Positions 44,771 through 56,775 of a DNA stretch of 64,000 nucleotides are shown here, piece by piece. The stretch spans positions 62,001-126,000 of the forward strand of contig VDFB02254968.1 in NCBI GenBank assembly GCA_007258455.2. Direction: 5' to 3'. The notes under the pieces were generated by a model. It was not told the origin of the DNA. It ran no database searches and was given only the letters and a program-made list of their open reading frames with translations. The position numbers and the translations under genes were made by a program. Source of the DNA: Sequoia sempervirens (lineage: Eukaryota > Streptophyta > Pinopsida > Cupressales > Cupressaceae). Numbering within the stretch: the stretch's first letter is position 1; every line of letters begins with the position of its first letter.

Positions 44771-45960
44771 AAGATGTTTAAAATGCTTACAATATTCTAT
44801 ATCATGTCCATTTTTTCAGTGATAATGGCAATAAGAATTTGGTCTAAAGCCTACGAGCAATGGTTTATTAGGATTAGGAGCTCTAATAGGAGGTAAGGAA
44901 AGCATATTCTTTTCTACGAGCTGCAACATGATATTGCGAAGGGTATCGAGTAGAGGAGTAAATTTTCTATTCCTATCCCAAAACCTGAAAAAGGATTTGT
45001 CGTCTTTATGGCAGCCACTTGGTTATCGGCTTGTTGACTTAGTTGAGGGGAATTAAGTTGTAAAAATCCTCTATTTTGCTTCTTAAAAGGTTGGTAACTA
45101 TTTTGAGTTGTGGATTCAAACTTTTCAGGACGGCTAGGAGGATTTCTCACATCACAACCATAAGCCGAATTCTGATAATCACGAAGGGCTACACATAATT
45201 GTGTGAAGGATGGGAATTTCAACATTTCATGCTTGTTTTGAATTTTTTTTTGTAAGTTGGCAATAAATTTTTTTTGAACGTTAGCATCATGAATTTTAAT
45301 GTTTATTTATGAATAAAGAGTTTGATATCTCACTATGAAATCAGTCACTTTCTCATCATCCTTTTGTTTACATGTCATTAAATCAGCTAGGGTCATCTTG
45401 GAACCCATGTGAATGTGGAAGTGGTTGTAAAAGGCATCAATAATCTCATTGAATGAATTTATTGAATTGTTCGGTAAAGAGAAAAAACACTCTAAAGAAA
45501 TATCCTTCAATGACCCAGGGAATAGTTTAGCCAAGAGTTTATCTTCAAAGATGAAATCACTACATAAGGTTGTATAAGTGGACACATGGCTATCAGGATC
45601 TCCTTGCCCACCATATTTCTTAAATCTAAGAACTTCTATACCTCATGGCATTTGTGTTCTTAATATCTCCAAAGATAATTGATTGGTTTTGATGCATTTT
45701 GAAGGTTGACCATTGTTGTTTTGATTTAGAGTTGCAACTTGTTGTTGGAGGGATGCCATGCTTTGCAAAAGTGTGTTAAGGATAGCATCATTGTTATTAG
45801 TGTAAGGTGGAGGGGAGTAAGGTGGAGTGGTGTTAGTATGTAGAGGGCAAGTGAATTGTAAATTTGTGAGGGAGGGTGGTTGAGGAGATATTGTATTTGA
45901 ATGCACAAAGCTTGAAGGATTCCTAATGGAAATACCTAAGGACGTGTTCACATTAATAGT
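44770..45960 (-). pseudogene. gag of the gag-pro element
   Basis: The frame opens at 45951 with a Pro-rich N-terminus (QPPSLTNLQFTCPL, PPYSPPPYTNNNDAIL) and a SMASLQQQVATLNQN coil. Retrotrans_gag follows: GDPDSHVSTYTTLCSDFIFE, LAKLFPGSLKDISLECFFSL, INSFNEIIDAFYNHFH, DEKVTDFIVRYQTLYS. Near 44825 a CHYH-stop-KNGHDIEYC stretch resembles the nucleocapsid motif of Athila- or Tat-like elements. Stops fall near 45642, 45305 and 44915. Confidence 0.85.
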
Positions 45961-47082
45961 AGGTTAGATTGTTGTGGTAACTTGAGTGCTAGTGTATGTA
46001 GGGATGGAAAGGGGTATCATAGAAGGAGGAATTGAAGTTCCACCTTGGCTTTGGGTACACCCCAAAGCTTGAGTACAACTAGTCATGGTAGGGATGGTGT
46101 TGTTAACTTGACATATACATTGGTTGTAGGAAGTGAAGTCATGGGAAATGAAGTATGCATGTTATGATCCGTAGGGGACCGTTGATTATCAATACTATTA
46201 GAAAGATTCAGAAAACCCAAGATCCACAACGAATGGTATATCACGGGATGACATGAGTCTCGAACTACATCTCACAATAGTATTGCTAATAAGAAACCAA
46301 GTTGTAAAGCTCATACAAGTTTCACAAACTTAGTGTGCAAACCCAAAATGGATTTAGAGGTTTAAAATGCAATGCAATGACCTAGAATGAAATGTGTAAA
46401 TACAAATTTCAAATTATAAACAAGGTAATTTGTTGATTACACTATGTAAGAAGCTGAAAATGAAATCTTGTAAATGCAATTTTGAAATCACACAATGCAC
46501 TAAAAGTACCAAATTAAGCTAGATCTAATGAAATGAATGAAATAAAAAATTAGGAAATTGAAACAGAAATCTAATAGTAGCAAACAAAAGCACATAATGA
46601 AGTTTTTAATTTTCAGAAATGTAGATTAAGACCTGATCAGAGACTCATTCGCCCTAGGGTGAATGGGTCCTAGATTAGGGTTTTGAAACTAATTTTTAAA
46701 TATTTTCAAGTCTTTTCTAATGATTTTTAAATTCAAGTCTACTATAGAAAGTTTCAGGTTTAATTTTTTGTAAATGTAATGTGAAATGCAAGTTGAAAAT
46801 GTGATAAAAAGATGAACTAAAAGACCTAGTTTGATATGAAATTTTTGTTTCAATTTTCAAAAGCAAGTTTATATGATGTATATGATATGCAAGATGACTG
46901 ATTTTTTTGTATTTTTCAGATTTAAAGAAAGCAAACAATGCAATTCTAAAAAACCCTAGATGAGATGCAAATTTGAATGCAAACTAAACACCCTAAATGA
47001 GATCTAATTCAATGCAAATGAATGCAAGATCTAATATAAGATGAAAAGGAGACTCCAAAATCATAAAACTACAATGCTCAAA

Positions 47083-47100
47083 ACATCGAGTTCACCATAA
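47083..47100 (-). other. putative primer binding site of the gag-pro element
   Basis: TGGTGAACTCGATGTTTT on the minus strand begins two bases inside the 5' LTR. The position is right; I cannot name the priming tRNA. Confidence 0.5.
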
Positions 47101-48625
47101 TAAACAATAGAAAAATAGGGTTCAGTAAAATGAATCAACAAGATGATGAACCTACTATTCTCTATGTTTCATTCGATTATGAGGGTAATAATTATGCATA
47201 AATGAATATCAGAAATGAAACCTAACCAATATGGCAATCAAAAGGTATGTTTTAAGAGGGTCAAATGTTGTGTACTTGTTGCAAAAAGTGCTTTTTTAGG
47301 CCTCACTGAGGGCTCATTCGCCCAGTGGTGAATGGATTCTAGCTAGGGTTCTAAAAAATCAATTTTTGGGTTATGTTCTTCAATTTCTACAACTGCAAAC
47401 TCTAGGTGTTCAGCTCCCAAAAGTTGAAAATGAATTATGTAGAATACTTTATGTGATTTTTCAAGAAAGATGACAACTTTGATAACTTTGCAAAATTGAC
47501 AACTTTTTTCTCTCCACTTGATCTTCAACCTAAAGCCTGCAATCACACATCAAAGAGGAGAAAAATGTTTTTTGTTAGGTAATAGGGATTTGCCTTGGTC
47601 AAACCCTAATTTGGTAATTAAACCTTGTAATGAAACAATGCATAAAAGGAAAGATGAATGAACAATGTAATGTCACAACTCACCAAACCTCAATTGAACC
47701 TTGGATTGCAAATCTAAAACTTAGCATGAAATGGCCTCAATGAGTGTATATCTTGATTACAAACTTGACATAGGATAATGGCTTTGAACACTTTAACTTG
47801 ATCATCAATGCTACATCATCACATTATCTCAACAAAACACATGACTTTGACATGATGAAATAGATCTTTGATTGCTGTAATAAACTTCTATAATCTTCCC
47901 TTGAATGCCTTCTTGAATGCTCTTGTGAACTCTTGATCTCATAAATTTTCTATTAGGACTTGAATACTTGAAAGATTAGCTCTTCTAAGATGAAAATATG
48001 TGAAATAACCTTATATTTATATATACTTATCTTATTCTTAATTCTCAAAATTCAAATAACATAAGACAACATTAGATCTAGGATTTCAAATCATTAAAAT
48101 ACCACCAAAAACGTATTCCAAGGGGTATCATAGGGTTAAGTGATGACCCATTCGCCATGTGGTGAATGGGTCCTAGCACACTTAACTAGAACACACTTTG
48201 GGGGATGTTAAATGTTATGTGAAAAGGGGGTCCTAGGACCTAGTGAGGACCCATTCGCCAGGTGACGAATGGGTCCTAGGTCACTAACCTAGGACACACA
48301 CCTTGTAAAATTAAATGTTGTATAATATTATTTATGAATTTCAGGCTTTATCCCTTAGAATTTGTAATTAATTAGGCTTGGATTTGAATTAAAGGGGCCA
48401 ATTAACCTCAATTAATTAATAAATCCCTAGATTAGTGTGAAAGTGTAAAGATACATTTTACAACACCCTAAATAAGGCACCATTAAGTCCATTTAATTAA
48501 AAAGGGCCCTAAACTTAATGTGAATGTGTGAAACACATTACAACACTAAATTAAGGCAACATTAAACTCAATTGTTATTAATTATTCCAAACTAAGGAAA
48601 AAGGGATACTTTTTTTGTTACTACA
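47101..48625 (-). repeat. 5' LTR of the gag-pro element, with TSD 48626-48630
   Basis: It matches 40497-42009 end to end with scattered changes. The inner terminal CA has become TA. The same GACCCATTCGCC/GGCGAATGGGTC hairpins occur near 47307, 48140 and 48243; the one at 48243 is nearly perfect. Confidence 0.88.
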
Positions 48626-48630
48626 TTATG

Positions 48631-49963
48631 ATATTTCCTTTATGCATTTTCTTTCTTGGAGCTATTCTATTCTAGTGAGTAGTGTGTTTGTTCTCTCATT
48701 CTTAAAACACTATACCTTTTACAATTTTGATCCTTTAATCATTTTTTAGTTTGAGTGTGTGATTTACTCTTGCACAAGTTTTGGATTAACCTTTAATGTT
48801 TCATATTCTAACTTGGTATCAAATTCATTATGACTATGTGATTAGAGTACTTCACTTCATATTTTTGAAAGATGTTGAGTGAACTAATTAGTTTGCAAGC
48901 ATTTCTCAAAACTAATATGCTCTTGTCTTGCATCTTCAAATGATCAAGAGAATCATAATAATTTGATGGCACAAATAATTTCTTTAGGGTTTCATTCTTG
49001 GTATTCTACATTCTGGGGGTGAGTACATTTCTAGTAGTCTAAGTAGCATTTTTTATTCCATTACACCTAAAAGGCTCAATTTTTTTTTTTTGGCTTTTAT
49101 TTCACTAGAATAGGATTCTATGAATATATTTTACAATAGAGGGTTTGAATGTGTTAATTGATGAATAGGTCAATTTTTGGGGCATTTCAGGGTCCAACTA
49201 ATAGTGTCATTGCATTTGGAAGGAACTAAACCCCTACATATGGTTGACTACCCAATCACAAAAATCAAAGAAATTTGTATCTAGAGAAAAAAAATTATCA
49301 GGTCATTTGACCATGAATAAGTGGGTCTATAATATTTTTTGCATTTGTTTTAAAAATAAAAAAAAATTAAGGGTTTATGACCATTTATTAACATGTGGCT
49401 CCCTTTGGAAAGAGAACATAATCCTCTTCAAAACCACACATGGCTCTCAAAAAGGGTCCATAGGACCCTTAAAGCCTAGCCTAGCTATTTGTAGCTAGAA
49501 ACCACCATACAACCATTCTAGAGCCACCTCCATCACACCCACCACTAGGTTCCCTCATCTACTCTACCACCCTTTGTACATCCCCACTTATCCAATGTCA
49601 AGTCATTGCTACCATTCTCAATTACACATGTTAGGTCCCAAATTATAGGTTCACAATCCTAGTTAACATAATCCCACACTTAGGGCCAAGGTGCTTGTCT
49701 TCAAGAAGTTAAAAGGGGAGATCATCAACATATTGTGAATGGTTAAAGGCCTATATCAAGAGTGGGTAAACTCTCGTACACTTTGGGCTCAACATAAACT
49801 TGAGAGGGTGTTCCTAGATGTGACCTTAATAATATTCTTACATCAATTAAAATGTAACAATGAATAGAAAAGCAACCACACCCAACTATACACCTAACCC
49901 TAATTTTTGTCACTAGATCAAATGTAAATAGGTTAAAAATACCTCTATATAGATGATCATACA

Positions 49964-50016
<53 letters not shown>

Positions 50017-51168
50017 TATACATTAGCTTCATGATAATCCCTTAAAATATTATCATCTACCATTGCATTCATAATCACAAGGTGTAAACATATTATTCAT
50101 ATTCTCTAATCATTTAAAAATTATTGTTTGTTTGATATTTCTTCCTACTTTATTACATTAAATCATGAACAACATGCATACAAATTATTTTAAACCTAAT
50201 CTAATATTATAGCTAACCAAGATGGATGTTGTTTAAATGTTGGAATTTAATTGTTCCTTCACCAGTGTGTAATGATGCCTACTCCATTGGGAAACTAAGT
50301 TATAAACAATAAAGAGGAATGAAAAGACACTCAACAAAGTATCAACAAAACTAGGCTTATAGTATATGAAAAATAGAGATTAATTTTCTACAAAAAACAT
50401 ACTTAATAATCCATAACAAACTATAACAACCCACATGGAGCAAAGGAATTACCATTATAAATAAATTATAACACATTAGGTGATATCACGCACCATCAAA
50501 CCATCATTACATTCATGCTAGAAAATGTGGCAAGAATAAATATATAAATGTGATTATAATACTTTCATCAATCATTAAAAATAGCCATGGAGACATCTAG
50601 TAGAAAATATATATAGTATAATTCCCTTCCTAGAGTATTCTAAATACATTCCTTCATTTATAGTTTATATTTGCATCATTTGATGCCTTAGAATAACCTA
50701 GAGACTTTACCATACTGAAAATTGGCTCAATGACCAACCATTTGAATGTAAAACTCATTGGTATATGTAGGTCCATCATTTTGGTTCCTAACTCAGTTAA
50801 GGAATCCTTAGGATGGTAAAAAGCTAGATAACATGAGAAATCCAATCATCCCCTATCATATTCATCCATGCATTGCAATTCACATTCGAAATCACATGAA
50901 TATCATAGGGGAATGAGTTAAAATACAATGGGGAGAATGCAAGAACATCATTCAAACATGTAAAATTCCTTTTCATTAATAAAACCTGTATATCTAGAGT
51001 GATATGACCTAGAGAAACCCATTAAATCTACTAAAGACACAACCATGAGATGGCATGCAGACATTAAGTCATAAAACCCTATTTGTAGCATTAAATTAGG
51101 GTATGAGTTGTGCTAATAATTATTCCCATTAAATATGCATTTCTTTGAATACAAAATGGTTTTTTGTG
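48631..51168. other. non-coding stretch
   Basis: I see no gene here. A compound (CT)n(CA)n microsatellite lies at 49966-50013. Confidence 0.5.
49966..50013. repeat. (CT)n(CA)n compound microsatellite
   Basis: About 15 bp of CT repeats are followed directly by 33 bp of CA repeats. Confidence 0.95.
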
Positions 51169-51685
51169 TTCTTATAAATCACTTTTAATTGTTGTAGGGC
51201 CCTACTAACCCCATTAATGGTTTTCTAGGTCATCCAAAGGGTAGGTGAGAGTTATTGTGGAAAAGCACAAGATTTTAATATTTTAGGGTTCAAGGGTTAA
51301 GAGTGATAGGAAATGGGTACCCAAGGAAGTGGAAGTTTGGTATATATAATCATAGATACATTCCAATAGAAACAAAGGAAAATTGGACTTGGGGGGAAAA
51401 GCATGCCTACATGAGGAAGTCTAAAACTCTAATAACCTAGAAACATTTACAAAAATGATTAGAAAACAACCAAAACTTGGAAATTTTACCATTTTTTGTA
51501 ACTTTTAACACCTAAGAAGCACACGAGGGATGACACTCAAGAAATTTTGATAAAATCAAACCTATATTAATTTTTTCTTGAATGAGTCATATTCCATAGG
51601 CAAAATGAGGGATAAGTGCATAAAGAAAGTGTGACTCAATTAAAAATGTAGCACTATAAGATTGAGTCCTAATAGGCTCTAATTA

Positions 51686-53535
51686 TGATGCAAAGCATCA
51701 TACCAAACACTCATTCTTCTAGGAACTTCATTCCCAAATCAAATCAGGAGAAGATCAAATTCTTAATTCATTTTGTTTTTCCTCAAAACTCATACAACTT
51801 CTTTATTCTTCAATTCAAGACTTCAAGACAACAAGTCAGTATTCCACTTCAACAAAACCTTATTCCAAATCACAATCAATATAGATTATTGGTCAAAATC
51901 AAACAAAATCAAAATTCAGGACCTTTAAAAATAAGTCCTTCATTCACCATGCTCATTAGCATCTTTCTCCACCCAAGGCAGCTAATCATGTACCTCTTCC
52001 ATTACCAGACTTCTTAATCATTGAAAACATCATCATCCTAATAAAAACAAGCCAAGTACAGACTCCCATATCACTATTCTGTTAGAATATCAGGTTTTAG
52101 TATAAAAACACCACCAAAGCACATTGAATACACATGTCCAAACCTCTATACTGCCATAACCTGCCTTCAAAATAGTTTCCAAGCATAGGAACAACTATAG
52201 TAACCTTAATAAAACAAGATTCAAGTATTTTTAGTCACTTTTTTCCACTGTTCATTAGATTACCATTAACTATGCAAACAAAGCACCATTTCTCAAATAG
52301 GTTTCCATACCCTAAACCAGGTAAATCTCACAATTCACATGCAGTTTCCAAGAAACAAATAAATATTTAGACACCTCTTACTGTCCATAACAACAAAACA
52401 TAAACATCCAAGGATCTGCTTTAAAGTAACCATCAGATATTTCAAACTGTGTGTTGAAAAGGCTACTAGAATAGGTCTATTTTACAAAGGATACCTCCCT
52501 TAGATTACCAAAAACCATTTACCAACCACAAACAATCTTTATTTACACCATAAAACTCAGAATTTCATCACCTTTAAAGATTGAAAATCTTAGCCACCGA
52601 CTGTTCTACCAAACCCTTGATTATAGGGTGAAAATCATCAAAAACAATGAGGGTTTCAAGAATATCACCCTTACAAACATCAAGAACTCCGGCCAATAGT
52701 TGTAAATGCTTCAATAAGCATGTAAAAGCTTTTTAAATCATTTCCATGGTCATGCATATGTTGTTTCTTCAAAACCCTACTTGCAACCTCCATTTTCAAG
52801 TGGGAAAAACTCAAAAAATTTGCTTGAAACAACATCACAACTCTTTATTCTTGTTACCCTTATAATCAAAAACTACACAAGATTGAAAAGACATTAAAAA
52901 ATTTCCATTCCATTGACCAACTAACCCTACATCGGTGGAATGGCCCTGAAAACACTTGAGACTCTCAAAACCACTGTTGGAAGAATATAGACCGAAGCAC
53001 AAGAAATTGCTTCTAATTCATTTGTTCCTTAAAAAGTTAACCTCCCACCTAGTTGGAATGAAAGCTAACTCTTTCCTTAAATGAGATCACACAAAAATAT
53101 GTCTTTTAGAATTTTTTAATTATCAACACAAAGAAACTATGAAAGATTGCTGCAAATTTAGAAAAACAAGGGGTTTTATTCAAAATTTGGTTACAAGATT
53201 ACAATATTGATCTCTTCCATGCCTTGCCATGCTTTTTATAAGTTTTTCCCTCCTAGAAACTTCCTTTTCTAACTTCTCATCGGTGCAAATACCCTTTTAA
53301 CTCTCAATCTTCCTTGATTTATGCTCTCTCTTGCTGCATAATTACATCATGATTACTTTTGACAAAATTGTATTATTTGCATTTTTACATTTTCACCTCC
53401 TAGTGACTTATTTTATGACTTGATTACATTCAAATTAGCCATTACAAGGCCTTGACACATCATTTTGGATTGAACATACAAATTGGAAAAATTAGCCTTT
53501 TGAAGGCATTACATGATCTAGGTGCTCCTGCACCA
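51686..53535 (+). mobile_element. solo-LTR-like insertion in left palindrome arm
   Basis: It starts TGATGCAAAGCATCA and ends CTCCTGCACCA. AATTA flanks both sides (51681-51685 and 53536-53540). The right arm of the inverted repeat has the uninterrupted site near 63445. TG...CA ends, 5-bp duplications and no coding sequence fit a solo LTR of a large element. Strand is arbitrary. Confidence 0.78.
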
Positions 53536-54221
53536 AATTATCAACATATAGTGAAAATCCAACTATCTTCAAGGCTAGACCAAAAATGGTGACCAAAATA
53601 GATTAAGACTAGCTCACACTTCATCATGACAAATGATTGTTATGATTGCACAAGGATGCATAGGTATATACGTGACAACATGAAATAACACAAGATATGA
53701 TATGTATAGGGAAGAACAACACACAACCAATTATATGGGAGCACTTAGGATGAGGATATGGCTAAGAAAAAAATTAAAAATGTAATTGTAGATTACACTT
53801 ACAAGAAATCACATGGTCCAATGCCATGAATAAATTGCTACATTCACTTGCCTCTATTAAAGACAAGACTATTAAAGGGTTTGAACTCCCCCAAGTTGAA
53901 ACCATTTCCATCACCTAGTTTCACAATAAATTTAGTATCTTTCATACATGCACATGTAAATAGACAATGCTTTGTACATTATGTTGGAGGCGGACATGAT
54001 AGTCCTCAAAACACAGAAACCACAAATATAGTAGGATCCATCTTCATGCTCAGAAATATAATAATTATCTTCAAGGTCATTGGAAGCATGATGTACATCC
54101 TAACCTACACATAAATTAGCATGAAGAGATATATCCACATGAACACTAGGGTAACTTGTGTTAAATCCAAGTGCGCTCTCAGTTTGGCCCAACCTGGTAA
54201 ACCTTGTGGTTGACCTAGAGC

Positions 54222-55167
54222 CTACAACCCAATTCCACCACAAATACTAATATACTCATCCACAATTGATTCCAAAACCTTATTCAAATCCAACTCCTCA
54301 AGTTCACTACATAACTTATAAATTTGAGGCACTTCATGCAAAGACTCACAACCTTTGAATTGCCTCACTATTTTTTGTTCATCATTGCAACCTATTGTAT
54401 AAAAATTTCTATTAAGAAAATAATCAATAATTTGTTCTTCTTCACCTTGTAAACCAATTACACAATCCATATGAGAACTTACAAACTTAGCATTTGCATG
54501 ATTACCTATTGAGCTGAAAAATTTGTACTCAATGCAATCCAAGTTACAAAAGATAGCTACTCCAAACCAATTTCAAGAAAAAAATACTTCAACATCTTCA
54601 TTGTTGGAAGCGATGGAATCACACACACATGCAAACTCATCTTTATCCTTTTCAAAATGGATTTTATAAACCTCAACATCCTCAAGATAAAAAAATCAAG
54701 GGATAAAATCAAATGAAAAAAAGTGTTCCACCTCAAATCCCGTACCTACACCATCAACAATAGTATCACCATTTCTCTTTGAAGTAAACCCACCAACTTT
54801 CCAATCAAGAACAAATGAATATCCACTAGCATTAGGAGATATAATATCAATTTCAAGTCATAATTGAACACTATTGGCTCACCCCAAAATCATGTTGAAA
54901 TTATTTGGTTTATAATCAAGGGGAGAGAAATTAAGCTCAAAGATAGAAGGCCTCATAATACATGTCTATGCATGAACAATTAGTAGGTTTAAACTCATGT
55001 GGAAGACTATTAATACCAATATAAAACCCATTTTGAAAATAAAAGATTGGTTCACCATCCTTCCTTATGAGGTGTTCTAGAATTTGGTAAGAAGAGATAG
55101 AGTCACCAACATGAGCATATAACTCACTAAAATCAACAATAAAGTTAGCTAGTTCATCATTAAACAT
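54222..55167 (-). pseudogene. unknown protein P1, left-arm copy
   Basis: About 315 codons' worth of minus-strand sequence runs from MFNDELANFIVDFSELYAHV to EYISICGGIGL and a stop. Open parts are 55167-54937 and 54542-54222; the middle is readable but interrupted. Three in-frame TGA codons (after NMILG, in LP-FFDLED and in FFS-NWFG) are shared with the two right-arm copies, so they predate the duplications. No domain, signal peptide or catalytic motif is recognisable. It is acidic and rich in Asn, Ile and Phe. It could be the product of an unclassified transposon. Confidence 0.5.
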
Positions 55168-55740
55168 TATTATTGTACCATGCTAGGCACTTATGGATGC
55201 AAATTGACTACTTGACAGTTCACTACCAAGTTCATGCATGCATATGTGGCTAGTTAAATAAATAATCTTTTGTATGAAGGGATCAAATAATCATGCAATA
55301 GTCTTACTATTTTAAATTTTAAGTGTAGAACCATTTGTGCATTCGTATGAGGGATCATCAAAGTGATTAAAATAACCCATGATCACCTAACATATTACAT
55401 GATAAAATAGGATTGGATTATTTTCACACAAATACATCTTTGTATAACAAATCTTATGCCTCATGAGAAGAAGAAAGAATAACATTATTTTAATCTTAAC
55501 CGACTGTTGCACCAAAATGGAATAAAATTTATAACATTGCCAGTAGGTCCATAGGTCAACAAAAATCCTTGATTTTAGAATAGCAAAGTCACCACCTCAT
55601 AAAATAAAGAAATCCATGAAGAACATCCTGTCTACAAGGAAGAATTTTTTTTTGGGTTCATCCCAATAGTATATTCCTTAATTTCATTCTAGATACATCT
55701 TTCTTTGGATGATTATCCAAGATACACCTTCCAATTCAAC

Positions 55741-56100
55741 TAAATGAGGGGATGAATGTCATCCTCCACCACCACCTCATCTAATGAAACCTCTTGCAAT
55801 GAGGAAAAATGATTTTCCAAGGAAATCCAATGCTTTGCCAACTATTCCACATGAAGGATCCTCCACAAGCCCTTTGATTGGGTAATGAGACCAAACATGA
55901 TAGGAGATTCCCACACTATATATGAAGAAGTCTTTCCAGGAATTGTTGAAATAGTAATAACCACTTTAGACCTAAGTGAATCCTCTAAATGAGGAGACAC
56001 AAAAAAATATGCCAAAAAAGAAGTAGGATCCTTGTCCACCAAAGGGGGAGGAGAAATAAGGGTAAGTGAATGGATCTATGACACAATTTTGGCTCTTAAG
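55741..56100 (+). pseudogene. unknown protein P2, left-arm copy
   Basis: A coding-like plus-strand segment reads SSTTTSSNETSCNEEK, then ILHKPFDWVMRPNMIGDSHT and IYEEVFPGIVEIVITTLDLS. It continues after TGA stops to EIRVSEWIYDTILALKMPL. The same peptide is encoded in the right arm (59296-58950, minus). It faces P1 tail to tail or head to head, depending on the missing ends. No family is recognised. Confidence 0.45.
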
Positions 56101-56675
56101 ATGCCACTTTTTTTTTCTTTCTGAAATCAGCAAAATCTGATTTGCACAAGAAAATGAAGATAGTTATGCTCAAAATTTCAAGATGCAACAAGAAAAAAAG
56201 TTGAATTGCTTCGAGTCTAGTTTCTAAGCTACTATTTTTTTTTGAAATTAATGAAGATTATGGATCTCAAAAACCCAAAATAGGTCCTTTTTTATCAAAA
56301 AAATAGCATAGCGCATGAGGGCTCCCCCCTTTTTTATTAACTTTTTTTTAGAATTTCAAAAATCCCAACAGGTGAGAAATTAGCTAACACCATGTAGTTT
56401 ATCCTCATTCTTTCAGATATTTTTTTTAATGAATATATAATATTTTATGAATATTCAAAGTGGACACATCCTGAAAAGCTGAAATTTGAGCGTGCTCCCC
56501 CCTAATTTTTTTGAAAACTAATCAAAAATTGATTTTTTTTTCATCATGTGTATAATGGAGTCTAGTTTCAAAAAATTTAATTTTGTTTCACATTTTGATG
56601 AACAAGTAAAAATCTATCCTAAAACCAGCACATGTTGGTTTTTGACCAAAACGAGGGCATTTACAATAGAAGCCA

Positions 56676-56775
56676 NNNNNNNNNNNNNNNNNNNNNNNNN
56701 NNNNNNNNNNNNNNNNNNNNNNNNNNNNNNNNNNNNNNNNNNNNNNNNNNNNNNNNNNNNNNNNNNNNNNNNNNN
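56676..56775. other. assembly gap (100 N)
   Basis: Exactly 100 N, the usual placeholder for a gap of unknown size. It lies between the left arm and the polypurine satellite, at the centre of the inverted repeat. Confidence 0.99.

Larger units (their letters stand above)
40497..48625 (-). mobile_element. Ty3-gypsy-type LTR element with gag and protease but no RT or integrase (minus strand)
   Basis: LTRs of 1513 bp (40497-42009, 3') and 1525 bp (47101-48625, 5') read TGTAGTAAC...GGTTCA on the minus strand. TTATG flanks both ends perfectly. The 5.1-kb interior has retrotrans_gag, a CxxH...HxxxxC nucleocapsid motif and a retropepsin-like segment, then about 1.2 kb without any recognisable domain. 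No YxDD, RNase H or integrase motif is visible on either strand, so it must have depended on an autonomous partner. The frames are now broken by several stops. Confidence 0.88.
51169..56675 (+). repeat. left arm of giant inverted repeat
   Basis: The reverse complement of 58371-64000 matches this arm along its whole length, apart from the 1850-bp insertion at 51686-53535 and the extra tandem copy on the right. Example: tgttcttataaatcacttt at 51169 mirrors the last bases of the window, and acaatagaagcca before the N gap mirrors tggcttctattgt at 58371. Scattered substitutions separate the arms. The arm may extend further left, since its partner runs off the window. Confidence 0.9.

Noticed and set aside
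43045..50013. Microsatellites or short tandem repeats as a CRISPR-like array
   Set aside because: Plant nuclear DNA with simple repeats only; no spacer-repeat pattern exists anywhere in the window.
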